A stretch of DNA of 64,000 bases from Pseudomonas nitroreducens (GCF_014204515.1 NZ_JACHLI010000013.1:1-64000), one strand, 5' to 3'. Shown: positions 16,150 to 24,812, counted from the first letter of the stretch. Notes: generated by a model not told the origin, from the sequence alone. Program-made: numbers and translations.

Positions 16150-17631
16150 TCAGACGATGGTCAGCAGTACGGCGACGAAAACGCTGGCCGCGGAAAAGGT
16201 CATGGCGCGCGACGACCAGGTGTTGAACCAGCGCTGGAAGCTGGCCAGGCCGCGATCGAGCTTGGTGTTCTGGCGGGTCCAGGACTGCTGGTCGAGGCGG
16301 AAGAACACGTAGATCTTCACCAGCGCACCGACGATCTGGTTGTAATAGAGGATCGCCGGGTAGGCCGGGCCGATGTGGTGGCCTGACAGCGACAGCAGCA
16401 GGGTCAGCACGAAGCGGGTGATGCCGATCCACAGCAGGTAGATGAGCAGGAAGGCGATGCTGTACTTGATGCTGGCGATGATCGCGGCGACCAGGCCGAG
16501 CAGGCAGGTCCACATCGACAGGCGCTGGTCGAACAGCACCACGCTGGTGAACCAGCCCAGGCGTTGCGGGCCCAGGGCCAGGGCGCGGGAGTTCTGCCGC
16601 AGGTTGTTGCCGTACCAGCGGAACATCAGCTTGCGGCTGGCCTTGATGAAGCTCTTCTCCGGCGGGTGCTCGACCGTGTTGATCGCCGCGTCCGGCACGT
16701 AGAAGGTGTCGTAGCCCAGGCGCATCAGGCTGTACCAGCTGGACTTGTCGTCACCGGTGAGGAACTGGAAGCGGCCCAGGCGCCAGTGGTCCAGGTGGTC
16801 GCTTTCGACGTCGGTGATGAAGTCCGGGTCGGTGACCACGGCGGCGCGGAACACCGACATGCGCCCGGTCATGGTCAGCACGCGCTTGGACAGGGCCATG
16901 GAGCACATGTTGATGTGGCGCTGGGCGAAGCGCAGCTTGTGCCACTCGCTCATCACGTAGCTGCCGCGCACTTCGCAGAATTCGTTGGTGGTCAGGCCGC
17001 CGACGTTGGGGAAGAGCTTGAACCAGGGCACGGTCTTCTTCACCACGCCAGGTTCGAGCACGGTGTCGCCATCGATCACCGCGACCACCGCGTGTTCGTC
17101 CGGCAGGTGGCGGGAGATGGCGCGGAAGCCGTGGGCGAGGCCGTCGCGCTTGCCGGTGCCGGGGATGCGCACGAAGTCGAGCTTCACGTGGTCCGGCGGG
17201 TTGAGCTTCTGCCACTGCTGCTTGATCAGCACCTCGTCGGACATCTCGACGATGGAGCACACCACGGTGGTGGGGTAGCCGCAGGCAATGGCTTCTTCGA
17301 TGACCGAGCGATAGACCATGGAGGTGGTCAGCGCGTCGATGCGGAAACTGGTGACCATCAGGTACACGTGGGACGGATCGGCGGCGTCGCCGAGCTTGCG
17401 GACCTTGCGGCGGAAATGCGGGTAGACCACGTAGAGGAACAGCATGCCGCGCAGGAAGTGCAGGCCACCCATGGAATAGCGCCAGATACCGACCGCACCG
17501 ATCAGCAGCAGGAAGTCCTTGGATTCGGCGTCGAACACCGTCGGCGGCACCAGCAGCGCCAGCAGCATCAGCAGGCTGAGGAAGACCAGCCAGCCCGTGG
17601 CTTCACCGATCACTCGTTTGTAGGTTTCCAT
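16150..17631 (-). CDS. alg8: Alginate polymerase, glycosyltransferase Alg8
   Basis: Inner-membrane family 2 glycosyltransferase of 493 residues that polymerises GDP-mannuronate into polymannuronate. N-terminal membrane segments (about 12-60) precede the catalytic domain with DGDTVLEPG (a DxD-type motif) and TGDDKSSWY; further membrane segments lie at about 370-430 and at the C-terminus. Works with Alg44. The start lies 213 bp past the algD stop, in DNA with notable inverted repeats. Confidence 0.96.
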   Translation of the reverse strand: METYKRVIGEATGWLVFLSLLMLLALLVPPTVFDAESKDFLLLIGAVGIWRYSMGGLHFLRGMLFLYVVYPHFRRKVRKLGDAADPSHVYLMVTSFRIDALTTSMVYRSVIEEAIACGYPTTVVCSIVEMSDEVLIKQQWQKLNPPDHVKLDFVRIPGTGKRDGLAHGFRAISRHLPDEHAVVAVIDGDTVLEPGVVKKTVPWFKLFPNVGGLTTNEFCEVRGSYVMSEWHKLRFAQRHINMCSMALSKRVLTMTGRMSVFRAAVVTDPDFITDVESDHLDHWRLGRFQFLTGDDKSSWYSLMRLGYDTFYVPDAAINTVEHPPEKSFIKASRKLMFRWYGNNLRQNSRALALGPQRLGWFTSVVLFDQRLSMWTCLLGLVAAIIASIKYSIAFLLIYLLWIGITRFVLTLLLSLSGHHIGPAYPAILYYNQIVGALVKIYVFFRLDQQSWTRQNTKLDRGLASFQRWFNTWSSRAMTFSAASVFVAVLLTIV

Positions 17632-17844
17632 CGTCGTCTATCCGTCTGGTGGAGCTTGGTTTCCAGCCCGCCTGAGCGGGCCGGAAACCGGCGCTTTTGC
17701 GTTCTGAAGGCATGGACTCGATTGAGCGAGCTAGAGTCCGGTTAGGCGGAGAGGAGCGAGGAAGCGGAGTTCACTGAAGTGAATGAGCATTTCCGAGTTC
17801 CTCTCCAACGACACCGGGCCGACGCGCAGCCAATCGATGCCCAA
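17632..17844 (-). promoter_or_regulatory. Structured algD-alg8 junction
   Basis: Within 213 bp there are three inverted repeats: GGACTC/GAGTCC (17714-17719/17734-17739), GGAGAGGA/TCCTCTCC (17748-17755/17799-17806), and nested in the latter TTCACT/AGTGAA (17770-17775/17778-17783). The transcript between algD and the polymerase gene can therefore fold. No U-run follows, so this is not an obvious terminator; control of message stability or partial read-through is possible. Confidence 0.5.
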
Positions 17845-19155
17845 TTACCAGCAGATGCCTTCGGCGCGCTCGTCTGTGACACTGGGCATGAAGCCGATCA
17901 GGTCGATCACCTTCTTGCCCTCGGGCGCCTGCTTCACCACGTCGACGAACAGCTCGTCGCCGTTGCCCAGCACCAGCACGTCGGAGTTCTTCACCACCGC
18001 GTCCAGGTCCGAGACCAGCAAGGACGAGACGTGCGGGATCTTCGATTCGATGTACTCCTTGTTCGCGCCATGGACGCGGGCGTACTCGACGTTGCGGTCG
18101 AAGATCTGCAGCTCGTAGCCCTTGCCGATGAGCATCTCGGCGAGTTCCACCAGCGGGCTTTCGCGCAGGTCGTCGGTGCCGGACTTGAACGACAGGCCGA
18201 GCAGGCCGACCTTGCGGCTGCCGTGGGCGGCGATGATGTCGAAGGCCTTCTGCACCTGGTGCTGGTTGCTGCGCATGATCGAACCGAGCATCGGGTGTTC
18301 GATGTCCAGCTGGCTGGCGCGGTAGGTGAGGGCGCGCACGTCCTTGGGCAGGCAGGAGCCGCCGAAGGCGAAGCCGGGCTTCATGTAGTAGCGCGACAGG
18401 TTCAGCTTGCGGTCCTGGCAGATCACATCCATCACTTCGCGGCCATCGACGCCGACGGCCTTGGCGATGTTGCCGATCTCGTTGGCGAAGGTGACCTTGG
18501 CGGCGTGCCAGACGTTGCAGGTGTACTTGATCATCTCGGCGACCTCGACGGTCTTGCGGATGATCGGCGCGTCCAGCTCGCGGTAGATTTCTTCGAGCAG
18601 GTCGCCGGTCTGGCTGTCCAGCTCGCCGATGACGGTCATGGGCGGGAAGTCGTAGTCCTTGATCGCGGTGGACTCGCGCAGGAACTCGGGGTTGGTGCCC
18701 ACGCCGAAGTCGGCGCCGGCCTTCTTGCCCGAGCAGTCCTCGATGATCGGGATCACCACGTTGTTCACGGTGCCCGGCAGCACGGTGCTGCGCACGACCA
18801 CGGTGTGGCGCTCCTTCTTCTCGCGGATGGCGTAGCCGATCTCGCGGCAGACGGACTCGATGTAGCCCAGGTCCAGGTCGCCGTTCTTCTTGCTCGGGGT
18901 GCCGACGCAGATGAACGACACGTCGGTGTCCAGGACGGCCTTCTTGAAGTCGGTGGTGCCCGACAGGCGGCCGGTGCGGATGCCCTGTTGCAGCAGCGGC
19001 TCCAGACCCGGCTCGACGATGGGCGACTTCCCGTTGTTGATCAGATCGATCTTGGTGGTGGAAACGTCCACCCCAACGACTTCATGGCCTCGTGCAGAGA
19101 GGCAGCCGGCACATACTGCGCCAACATACCCAAGACCAAAGATGCTGATACGCAT
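17845..19155 (-). CDS. algD: GDP-mannose 6-dehydrogenase AlgD
   Basis: Cytoplasmic NAD-dependent enzyme of 436 residues that oxidises GDP-mannose to GDP-mannuronate, the committed step of alginate synthesis. The N-terminal Rossmann motif is GLGYVGAVCAG; the catalytic cysteine lies in FGGSCLPKD. I chose the ATG at 19155, which gives exactly the usual 436 residues and has AGAGG eight bases upstream; a GTG at 19164 is unlikely. It is the first gene of the operon and is preceded by a long control region. Confidence 0.98.
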   Translation of the reverse strand: MRISIFGLGYVGAVCAGCLSARGHEVVGVDVSTTKIDLINNGKSPIVEPGLEPLLQQGIRTGRLSGTTDFKKAVLDTDVSFICVGTPSKKNGDLDLGYIESVCREIGYAIREKKERHTVVVRSTVLPGTVNNVVIPIIEDCSGKKAGADFGVGTNPEFLRESTAIKDYDFPPMTVIGELDSQTGDLLEEIYRELDAPIIRKTVEVAEMIKYTCNVWHAAKVTFANEIGNIAKAVGVDGREVMDVICQDRKLNLSRYYMKPGFAFGGSCLPKDVRALTYRASQLDIEHPMLGSIMRSNQHQVQKAFDIIAAHGSRKVGLLGLSFKSGTDDLRESPLVELAEMLIGKGYELQIFDRNVEYARVHGANKEYIESKIPHVSSLLVSDLDAVVKNSDVLVLGNGDELFVDVVKQAPEGKKVIDLIGFMPSVTDERAEGICW

Positions 19156-19400
19156 CGCATTCACCTCTTCAATGGTCGAACTGTTTAAAGTTGCCCGGCA
19201 GGGCGTTTTATTCAGGCTGAATTAACCCGCGGTAGATGCTCTTTCGAGTGTCTTCCGTATTTCCTTCCAGGCAGGCATGGGAATCGATTGCTAAACTTTC
19301 GAGCACAGTATTGGAGCAAACTCTGAATGTTTGCCCTGTTATGTTTCAGGCCGATTGCAAGATTGGTGCAGTGTCTGCCTGGCGTGCTCCAGTCTGGTTA

Positions 19401-19428
19401 GATGATTGCCTCGTCATCTGAAAAGTTC
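19401..19428 (-). promoter_or_regulatory. Candidate AlgU (sigma-22) promoter for algD
   Basis: Reading the minus strand, GAACTT (19428-19423) is followed after 17 bases by TCATC (19405-19401), similar to the GAACTT-N17-TC arrangement of the P. aeruginosa algD promoter. It would give a leader of about 240 nt. The -10 part is imperfect. A second GGAACTT at 19701-19695 lacks a good -10. Confidence 0.4.
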
Positions 19429-19921
19429 AGTGATTTCATTGGGTTGCAGTTTTATGGTCAGTCGTCGATAGCCGATCGAAATAACCTTGTAACTGAACAA
19501 GCCAATTTCCATCGGGGCATTTCTGTTTTGCCAACGATGGTCGTTGCGCAAATAGGATTTATCCGAAATGCGGTTAGTTCCTTCCGCCCATCCCATCTGT
19601 GAAATCTTCTGAAATATCCAATTGATATCACTTGATGTTGGCTTAATGGCAAATTGCACGGCGCTTTGCTTGATGCAAAGTGCACGGTCGGGGAAAGTTC
19701 CATTGAATTTTTCGTTAAAAACGACCCTGTATCGTCGCCAAGACATTCGTTCAGCTGCCGTTCAGCTTCACCTCTTGCAAAGTGCAATCGTGAAATGCAT
19801 GTCATGGCCAAGGGCTGTTAATGGCCAATGGATTACAAGGCAGAGGGCGAATCAGGACGATTCCCAACCAATGGATCGGTCCGGCGGGTCGAAAAAATTT
19901 CTCACGATTAATCCTGAAGCG

Positions 19922-19931
19922 GACGAACGGT
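19922..19931 (-). promoter_or_regulatory. AlgR-binding box upstream of algD
   Basis: The minus strand reads ACCGTTCGTC, identical to the core of the AlgR sites known upstream of P. aeruginosa algD. It lies about 770 bp before the algD start, close to the spacing of the far site in P. aeruginosa (from memory). AlgR is the response regulator that activates algD at a distance. Confidence 0.75.
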
Positions 19932-20065
19932 CGTTTTGACCATTGCTGGCGTGTGGTCTTTCGGGGGTGTTTTGCGCAGTAAACGTACAGATCGGCCATT
20001 GGTGACCGGGTGGTCTTATGGTCAATGGCTTACAGGCCACTTGGAATCAGCGGCGATTCCGGGCT

Positions 20066-20150
20066 CTTCGTAGGAGCGAGCTTGCTCGCGAACCCATCCA
20101 GCGCCATCGCAGCCGGAGGGATCTGTTCGCTAGCAGGCTCGCTCCTGCAA
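20066..20150. repeat. Two REP palindromes (family B)
   Basis: GTAGGAGCGAGCTTGCTCGCGAAC at the left faces a diverged TTCGCTAGCAGGCTCGCTCCTGC at the right, forming an inverted pair just beyond the yaaA terminator. Confidence 0.75.
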
Positions 20151-20195
20151 GGGACAATCCCGCTCCAACAGGGGAAGAGTTCGGCGAACGAAGCA

Positions 20196-20226
20196 GAAAC
20201 GAAAACGGGAGCCTCGAAGGCTCCCG
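20196..20226 (-). terminator. Intrinsic terminator of yaaA
   Basis: CGGGAGCC (20206-20213) pairs with GGCTCCCG (20219-20226); on the minus strand the stem is followed by a T-rich tract. It lies 22 bp beyond the yaaA stop. Confidence 0.75.
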
Positions 20227-20248
20227 TCTGGTGCAGCAAAAGAGTGGA

Positions 20249-21028
20249 TCAGTCGTCAGCGTGGTCGCGCAGGAACACCAGCTGGTCCGCCTTGGAGTGC
20301 TCGGCGCTGTAGGCGTAACCCGCGTAATTGAAGTCCTTCAGACCTTCGGGGTTGCTCAGACGCTCCTTGATCACGTAGCGCGCCATCATCCCGCGGGCCT
20401 TCTTGGCGTAGAAGCTGATGATCTTGTACTGGCCGTTCTTCAGGTCCTTGAACTCGGTGTCGATCACCCGCGCGTTCAGGGCCTTGCGCTTCACCGCGCC
20501 GAAGTACTCGTTGGAGGCGAGGTTCAGCAGCACGTCATCGCCCTGTTCGGCCAGGGAGTCGTTCAGCCAGCCGCTGATGCGCTCGCCCCAGAAGGCATAG
20601 AGGTCCTTGCCGCGGGCGTTGGCCAGCTTGGTGCCCATTTCCAGGCGGTACGGCTGCATCAGGTCCAGCGGCCGCAGCACGCCATAGAGGCCGGAAAGCA
20701 TGCGCAGGTGGCGCTGGGCGAAATCGAAGTCGGCTTCGCTGAAGTCCTCGGCCTGCATGCCGGTGTAGACGTCACCCTTGAATGCCAGCAGCGCCTGCTT
20801 GGCGTTGGCCTGGGTAAATTCCGGGTGCCAGCTGCCGAAGCGCGCGGCGTTGAGCCCGGCCAGCTTGTCGGACAGGTGCATCAGCTCGGCGATCTGCGCC
20901 GGCGCCAGTTCCCGCAGGATGCCGATCAGCTCCTGGGCGTCGTCCAGGTGCTCGGGCAGGGTGAAACGCTGCGTCACCGGCGCGGTGTCGTAGTCCAGGG
21001 TCTTGGCGGGGGAAATCACCATCAGCAT
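20249..21028 (-). CDS. yaaA: Peroxide stress protein YaaA
   Basis: Cytoplasmic protein of 259 residues in the YaaA/DUF328 family, known in E. coli to limit DNA damage during hydrogen peroxide stress by lowering free iron and to bind DNA. The hallmark opening MLMVISPAKTLDY and the internal LSGLYGVLRPLDLMQPYRLEMG block are intact. It is a single-gene unit ending in its own terminator, transcribed toward the algD control region. The gene upstream is transcribed in the opposite direction. Confidence 0.95.
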   Translation of the reverse strand: MLMVISPAKTLDYDTAPVTQRFTLPEHLDDAQELIGILRELAPAQIAELMHLSDKLAGLNAARFGSWHPEFTQANAKQALLAFKGDVYTGMQAEDFSEADFDFAQRHLRMLSGLYGVLRPLDLMQPYRLEMGTKLANARGKDLYAFWGERISGWLNDSLAEQGDDVLLNLASNEYFGAVKRKALNARVIDTEFKDLKNGQYKIISFYAKKARGMMARYVIKERLSNPEGLKDFNYAGYAYSAEHSKADQLVFLRDHADD

Positions 21029-21555
21029 CGTGCGGTCTCCTACAAGCGCGCTCCTGCAATCGAGGCGCGATTGTAAGGAGTTGCAGCCGATGGCTCCACC
21101 TATGGGGACGATTAGCCTCCGGCGCGTGGGCGCGGTGACCTCTATATAGGCAGGGTGGAAAAGTGCGGAAAGGCGGCGCGCGGCGCCAGGCGCCGGGCTA
21201 GACCGGGTGCAAGGTCTAAGGGACTGATCCGCCGAGGGAAAGACAGGAAATTGCGAGAGGTGGGACCCCTAAAACTAGCGCTGTCCGGGGCCCTCGCCAA
21301 GGTATTTCGTCGTACGACGAAAAAAACCTTCTTAGGAAGGAAAAAGACTTTTTATCGTCATGTTTTTTCCTGTATTTGTTGAGACGTAGACCGCCGAACC
21401 CTGCAGACAGGTGGCGGCCCCGGCCCGGCCCCTCCTCTTCTCGCAGTGCTCCGGATCCAAGCCCCCTGGCAGGACACCGGAGCCGGTGGCTCACCGCACG
21501 GCGGAGCGCTGTCACGGCATTCCGTCGTACCGATCCCAGAAGAGGTGACCTGCGT
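21029..21555. promoter_or_regulatory. Divergent yaaA / phoH-like intergenic region
   Basis: A 527-bp gene-free stretch between two divergent genes. Its middle (about 21300-21375) is strikingly A/T-rich and holds an 18-bp perfect palindrome at 21305-21322 and a hairpin CCTTC/GAAGG at 21327-21340. The rest shows nothing recognisable. It must contain promoters for both flanking genes. Confidence 0.6.
21305..21322. promoter_or_regulatory. 18-bp perfect palindrome, candidate operator
   Basis: TTTCGTCGTACGACGAAA is a perfect dyad with no loop, followed by a run of A. This form suits binding of a dimeric regulator better than an RNA hairpin. It lies about 235 bp before the phoH-like start. The regulator is not known. 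Confidence 0.45.
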
Positions 21556-22947
21556 ATGGATGACCACGGACGCTCCCGCCCCACCCAGCCCACCCTGTAC
21601 GTCCTCGACACCAACGTCCTGATCCACGATCCCAACGCCTTGCTGAATTTCCAGGAGCACCACGTCGCCATCCCGATGACGGTGCTGGAGGAACTGGACA
21701 AGCTCAAGACCGGCAAACACACCGTGGCCGCGGAATGCCGCCAGGCGATCCGCCTCATCGATTCGGTACTGGGCGAGGCCTCGCCCGAGCAGGTCGAGGA
21801 TGGCGTACCCATCCAGCGCGGCAAGAGCGGGCCGTGCGGCAGCCTGTCGATCCTCATGAGCAAGCGCGCGGAGCCGATCACCTGGCTGCCCGAGCACCTC
21901 AACGATAACAAGATCATCAACCAGCTGGTGGAGCTGAAAAGTCGCCATAGCAGCAAGCGCGTGGTACTGGTCACCAAGGACATCAACATGCGCCTGAAGG
22001 CGCGTGCCTGCGGGGTATTTGCCGAGGACTACCACACCGACCAGCTGGTGGATGACATCAACCTGCTGTCGCGTGGCTACCACTCGCTGAACGGATCGTT
22101 CTGGGACCGCGTCAGCAAGGTGGAGACCCGCCAGGACCGCGGTCGTACCTGGCATCGCGTGCAACTCACCGACAACCTGCCGGCCGTACACATCAACGAG
22201 TTCATCGTCGATGAGCAGGGTTTCGTCGGCTGGATCAAGGGCATCCACGAGGACGAACTGACCATCCTCGACCTGCACCAGGAGCCGCTGCTGCACCAGG
22301 AAGCCTGGGGCCTGCGTCCGCGCGACGTGTACCAGTCGCTGGCGCTGTACGCGCTGCTCGACCCGGATATCCACCTGGTCAACCTCTCCGGCGCCGCCGG
22401 CTCGGGCAAGACCATCCTCGCCCTGGCTGCCGCCATCGAGCAGACCATGGTCACCAAGCGCTACAAGCGCATCATCGCCACTCGCAGCGTGCAGGGCCTG
22501 GACGAGGACATCGGCTTCCTGCCCGGCACCGAGGCGGAGAAGATGGAGCCGTGGCTGGGCGCGATCACCGACAACCTCGAAGCGCTGCATTCGGACGATG
22601 AGTGCACCCACGGCAGCGTCGACTACATCCTCGGCAAGGTGCCGCTGCAGTTCAAATCGCTGAACTACATCCGCGGCCGCAGTTTCCAGCAGAGCCTGAT
22701 CCTCATCGACGAGTGCCAGAACCTCACCCCGCACCAGATGAAGACCATCATCACCCGCGCGGGCAACGGTTCGAAGGTGATCTGCCTGGGCAACCTGGCG
22801 CAGATCGATACCCCTTACCTGTCGGCCACCAGCTCCGGCCTGACCTATCTGACCGAACGCTTCAAGGACTTCCCCCACGGCGTGCACGTGACCCTGCAAG
22901 GGGTGCCGCGCTCGGTGCTGGCGGAGTACGCCGAAGCGCACATGTAA
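21556..22947 (+). CDS. PhoH family ATPase with N-terminal PIN domain
   Basis: A 463-residue cytoplasmic protein combining a PIN RNase-like domain (residues about 13-155: YVLDTNVLIHDP, LEELDKLK, and a late acidic residue in VTKDINMRLKA) and a C-terminal PhoH ATPase/helicase domain (Walker A GAAGSGKT at 279-286, Walker B LIDECQNLTPHQM). PIN-PhoH proteins are predicted RNA unwinding and cleaving enzymes. The chosen ATG follows AGAGG; the open frame extends 60 codons further upstream through intergenic DNA. In PAO1 a homologue also precedes moaC. Confidence 0.93.
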   Translation: MDDHGRSRPTQPTLYVLDTNVLIHDPNALLNFQEHHVAIPMTVLEELDKLKTGKHTVAAECRQAIRLIDSVLGEASPEQVEDGVPIQRGKSGPCGSLSILMSKRAEPITWLPEHLNDNKIINQLVELKSRHSSKRVVLVTKDINMRLKARACGVFAEDYHTDQLVDDINLLSRGYHSLNGSFWDRVSKVETRQDRGRTWHRVQLTDNLPAVHINEFIVDEQGFVGWIKGIHEDELTILDLHQEPLLHQEAWGLRPRDVYQSLALYALLDPDIHLVNLSGAAGSGKTILALAAAIEQTMVTKRYKRIIATRSVQGLDEDIGFLPGTEAEKMEPWLGAITDNLEALHSDDECTHGSVDYILGKVPLQFKSLNYIRGRSFQQSLILIDECQNLTPHQMKTIITRAGNGSKVICLGNLAQIDTPYLSATSSGLTYLTERFKDFPHGVHVTLQGVPRSVLAEYAEAHM

Positions 22948-23392
22948 GCGAAACGCGGCAACCGGCTTGCACCGATCATCCCTCCAACTCCAGACGACCC
23001 CCTCTCCCTTCAGGGAGAGGGCTGGGGAGAGGGCGGCGGGGTTCGGCCATACCTAGGCGTTGGGGCCAAATTCGTTCCCCCTCACTAACCCTTCCCGCAA
23101 GCGGTGGAGGGGACTGTTGGGCAGAACCTGCAGCCGAGCGGTCAGCCGGATGCGCCGTTCGCGAGCAAGCTCGCTCCTACAGGTTCTGTGTTCGAGGCGG
23201 CCATTGGTGCTGCTGGCTGGCTTTTCGTGGGAGCGAGCTTGCTCGCGAACCCGCCCAGCGCCAATGCCGACGGCCATCCCGCTCGTACCTCTTCTTGTAT
23301 ACAATCCTCCCCCCAACGCGCCATCCGTCGCTCCGCCGGTGGCGCGCACCGGGAGTACACTGTCCCCCTGATTCTCCAGAGAGTTCCCAGCC
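22948..23392. repeat. Repeat-filled gap before moaC
   Basis: No gene. It holds a CCCTCTCCCTTCAGGGAGAGGG palindrome (22998-23034) and two family B palindromes facing each other (23153-23184 and 23224-23252). A short dyad TTGTATACAA at 23295-23304 overlaps a plausible -10 (TATACA) and lies 90 bp before moaC, so the moaC promoter is probably there. Confidence 0.7.
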
Positions 23393-23884
23393 GTGCTGAC
23401 CCATCTCGATTCCCAGGGCCGCGCCAACATGGTCGATGTCACCGAGAAAGCCGTGACGTCCCGTGAGGCGGTGGCCGAAGCCCGGGTGCGCATGCTCCCG
23501 GCGACCCTGCAGCTGATCCAGGACGGCGGCCATCCCAAGGGCGACGTGTTCGCCGTGGCGCGCATCGCCGGTATCCAGGCGGCGAAGCGCACCCACGAAC
23601 TGATCCCGCTGTGCCACCCGCTGCTGCTCACCAGCGTCAAGGTCGAGCTGGCTGCCGAGGGTGAAGACACCGTACACATCGTCGCGCGCTGCAAGCTGGC
23701 CGGGCAGACCGGCGTGGAGATGGAAGCGCTGACCGCTGCCAGTGTCGCCGCGCTGACCATCTATGACATGTGCAAGGCCGTGGACCGCGGCATGACCATC
23801 GACAGCGTGCGCGTGCTGGAGAAGCTCGGCGGCAAGAGCGGGCACTGCGTCGCGACCGACAGCGCTGCAGGAGACACTCCATGA
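23393..23884 (+). CDS. moaC: Cyclic pyranopterin monophosphate synthase MoaC
   Basis: Molybdenum cofactor biosynthesis: turns the MoaA product (3',8-cyclo-GTP derivative) into cyclic pyranopterin monophosphate. The protein has 163 residues. The family block KRTHELIPLCHPLLLTSV and the C-terminal TIYDMCKAVDRGMTI stretch are intact. The start is GTG. It overlaps moaD by four bases (ATGA). moaA, its biochemical partner, is about 20 kb away in this window, downstream of the nar operon. Confidence 0.97.
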   Translation: MLTHLDSQGRANMVDVTEKAVTSREAVAEARVRMLPATLQLIQDGGHPKGDVFAVARIAGIQAAKRTHELIPLCHPLLLTSVKVELAAEGEDTVHIVARCKLAGQTGVEMEALTAASVAALTIYDMCKAVDRGMTIDSVRVLEKLGGKSGHCVATDSAAGDTP

Positions 23885-24129
23885 TCCGCGTGCAGTACTT
23901 CGCCCGCTACCGCGAGGCCCTCGGCCTGGACGGCGAGCAGTTGAACTGGAGCGCTGCTCTGGCCAGCCTCGACGACTTGCGGCGCCTGCTACTGGAGCGT
24001 GGCGGCGTCTGGGAAGTGCTCGGCGAGCAGAACCTGATGTGCGCGCGCAACCAGGAGCTGTGCTCCCTGGACGAGCCCCTCGCCGACGGCGACGAGGTGG
24101 CCTTCTTCCCCACCGTCACCGGAGGCTGA
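23881..24129 (+). CDS. moaD: Molybdopterin synthase small subunit MoaD
   Basis: Ubiquitin-like sulfur carrier of 82 residues, ending in the required GG (TVTGG) that is thiocarboxylated and donates sulfur to cyclic pyranopterin monophosphate in complex with MoaE. The ATG overlaps the moaC stop, so the two are translationally coupled. A longer upstream open frame exists but lies inside moaC. Confidence 0.95.
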   Translation: MIRVQYFARYREALGLDGEQLNWSAALASLDDLRRLLLERGGVWEVLGEQNLMCARNQELCSLDEPLADGDEVAFFPTVTGG

Positions 24130-24133
24130 AGCC

Positions 24134-24586
24134 ATGGCGATCCGCGTCCAGCCGGCGGCGTTCGATCCGGGCGCCGAGCTCAATGCGATGCACGCCGCCA
24201 ATGTCGGCGTTGGCGCGGTGGTCGGCTTTGTCGGCTACGTGCGCGACTTCAACGATGGCCGCGACGTGGCCGGGCTGTTCCTCGAACACTACGCCGGCAT
24301 GACCGAGAAGGCCCTGGCCAAGATCGAAGTGGAGGCCAACGAGCGCTGGCCGCTGCTGCGCCTGGAAATCCTCCACCGCATCGGTCGCCTGGAGCCGGGC
24401 GAGCCCATCGTCTTCGTCGGCGCCGCCAGCGCTCACCGCCAGGCAGCGTTCGACGCCTGCAACTTCGTCATGGACTACCTCAAGACCCGCGCGCCGTTCT
24501 GGAAGAAGGAAGACACCAGCGACGGCCCGCGCTGGGTCGAAGGCCGCTGCAGCGACCAGGCGGCGGCGGAGCGCTGGAAGGGCTGA
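24134..24586 (+). CDS. moaE: Molybdopterin synthase large subunit MoaE
   Basis: Catalytic subunit (150 residues) of molybdopterin synthase, converting cyclic pyranopterin monophosphate to molybdopterin with sulfur from MoaD. Conserved features: VGAVVGFVGYVRDFN, LEHYAGMTEKAL, the HR in ASAHRQAAFDA, and KTRAPFWKKE with the catalytic lysines. Four bases after moaD, with GGAGG overlapping the moaD end. Confidence 0.97.
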   Translation: MAIRVQPAAFDPGAELNAMHAANVGVGAVVGFVGYVRDFNDGRDVAGLFLEHYAGMTEKALAKIEVEANERWPLLRLEILHRIGRLEPGEPIVFVGAASAHRQAAFDACNFVMDYLKTRAPFWKKEDTSDGPRWVEGRCSDQAAAERWKG

Positions 24587-24602
24587 TCTCCCATTCACCA
24601 GA

Positions 24603-24692
24603 TGGCGGATAACGCCATCGGCGTTATGCGCCCTACGGGATGTATCGGCGTCCAGCGTAGGGCGCATAAAGCGGAACGCTTTATCCGCCGCC
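24603..24692. repeat. Family A palindromes in the moaE-moaB gap
   Basis: Two halves occur in swapped order: GGCGGATAACGCC...GCGTTATGCGCCCTAC, then GTAGGGCGCATAAAGCGGAACGC...TTTATCCGCC. The 226-bp gap otherwise shows nothing recognisable apart from the moaB ribosome-binding site. Confidence 0.8.
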
Positions 24693-24812
24693 TCTGCTGA
24701 ACGGCACTGCCCCGCACGCGCCGAGGCTGTACCTCCTAGGAGGAATGGGCGGTAGGGGAGAAGGGGCGCAGGCTGGCACCAGCCCTTTTTGCTCCGTCCC
24801 GGAGAGCCCCTC

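Larger units (their letters stand above)
19156..20194 (-). promoter_or_regulatory. algD promoter and long upstream control region
   Basis: About 1 kb without a credible gene, visibly richer in A and T than its surroundings, between algD and the yaaA terminator. In P. aeruginosa the algD promoter is driven by AlgU with far-upstream AlgR sites; here a possible AlgU promoter (19401-19428) and an AlgR box (19922-19931) are in comparable positions. Several small open frames on both strands have no ribosome-binding sites and look fortuitous. Confidence 0.8.

Noticed and set aside
19402..19939. Small open frames in the algD upstream region
   Set aside because: No ribosome-binding site and no recognisable domain; the region fits the known role of algD control DNA.
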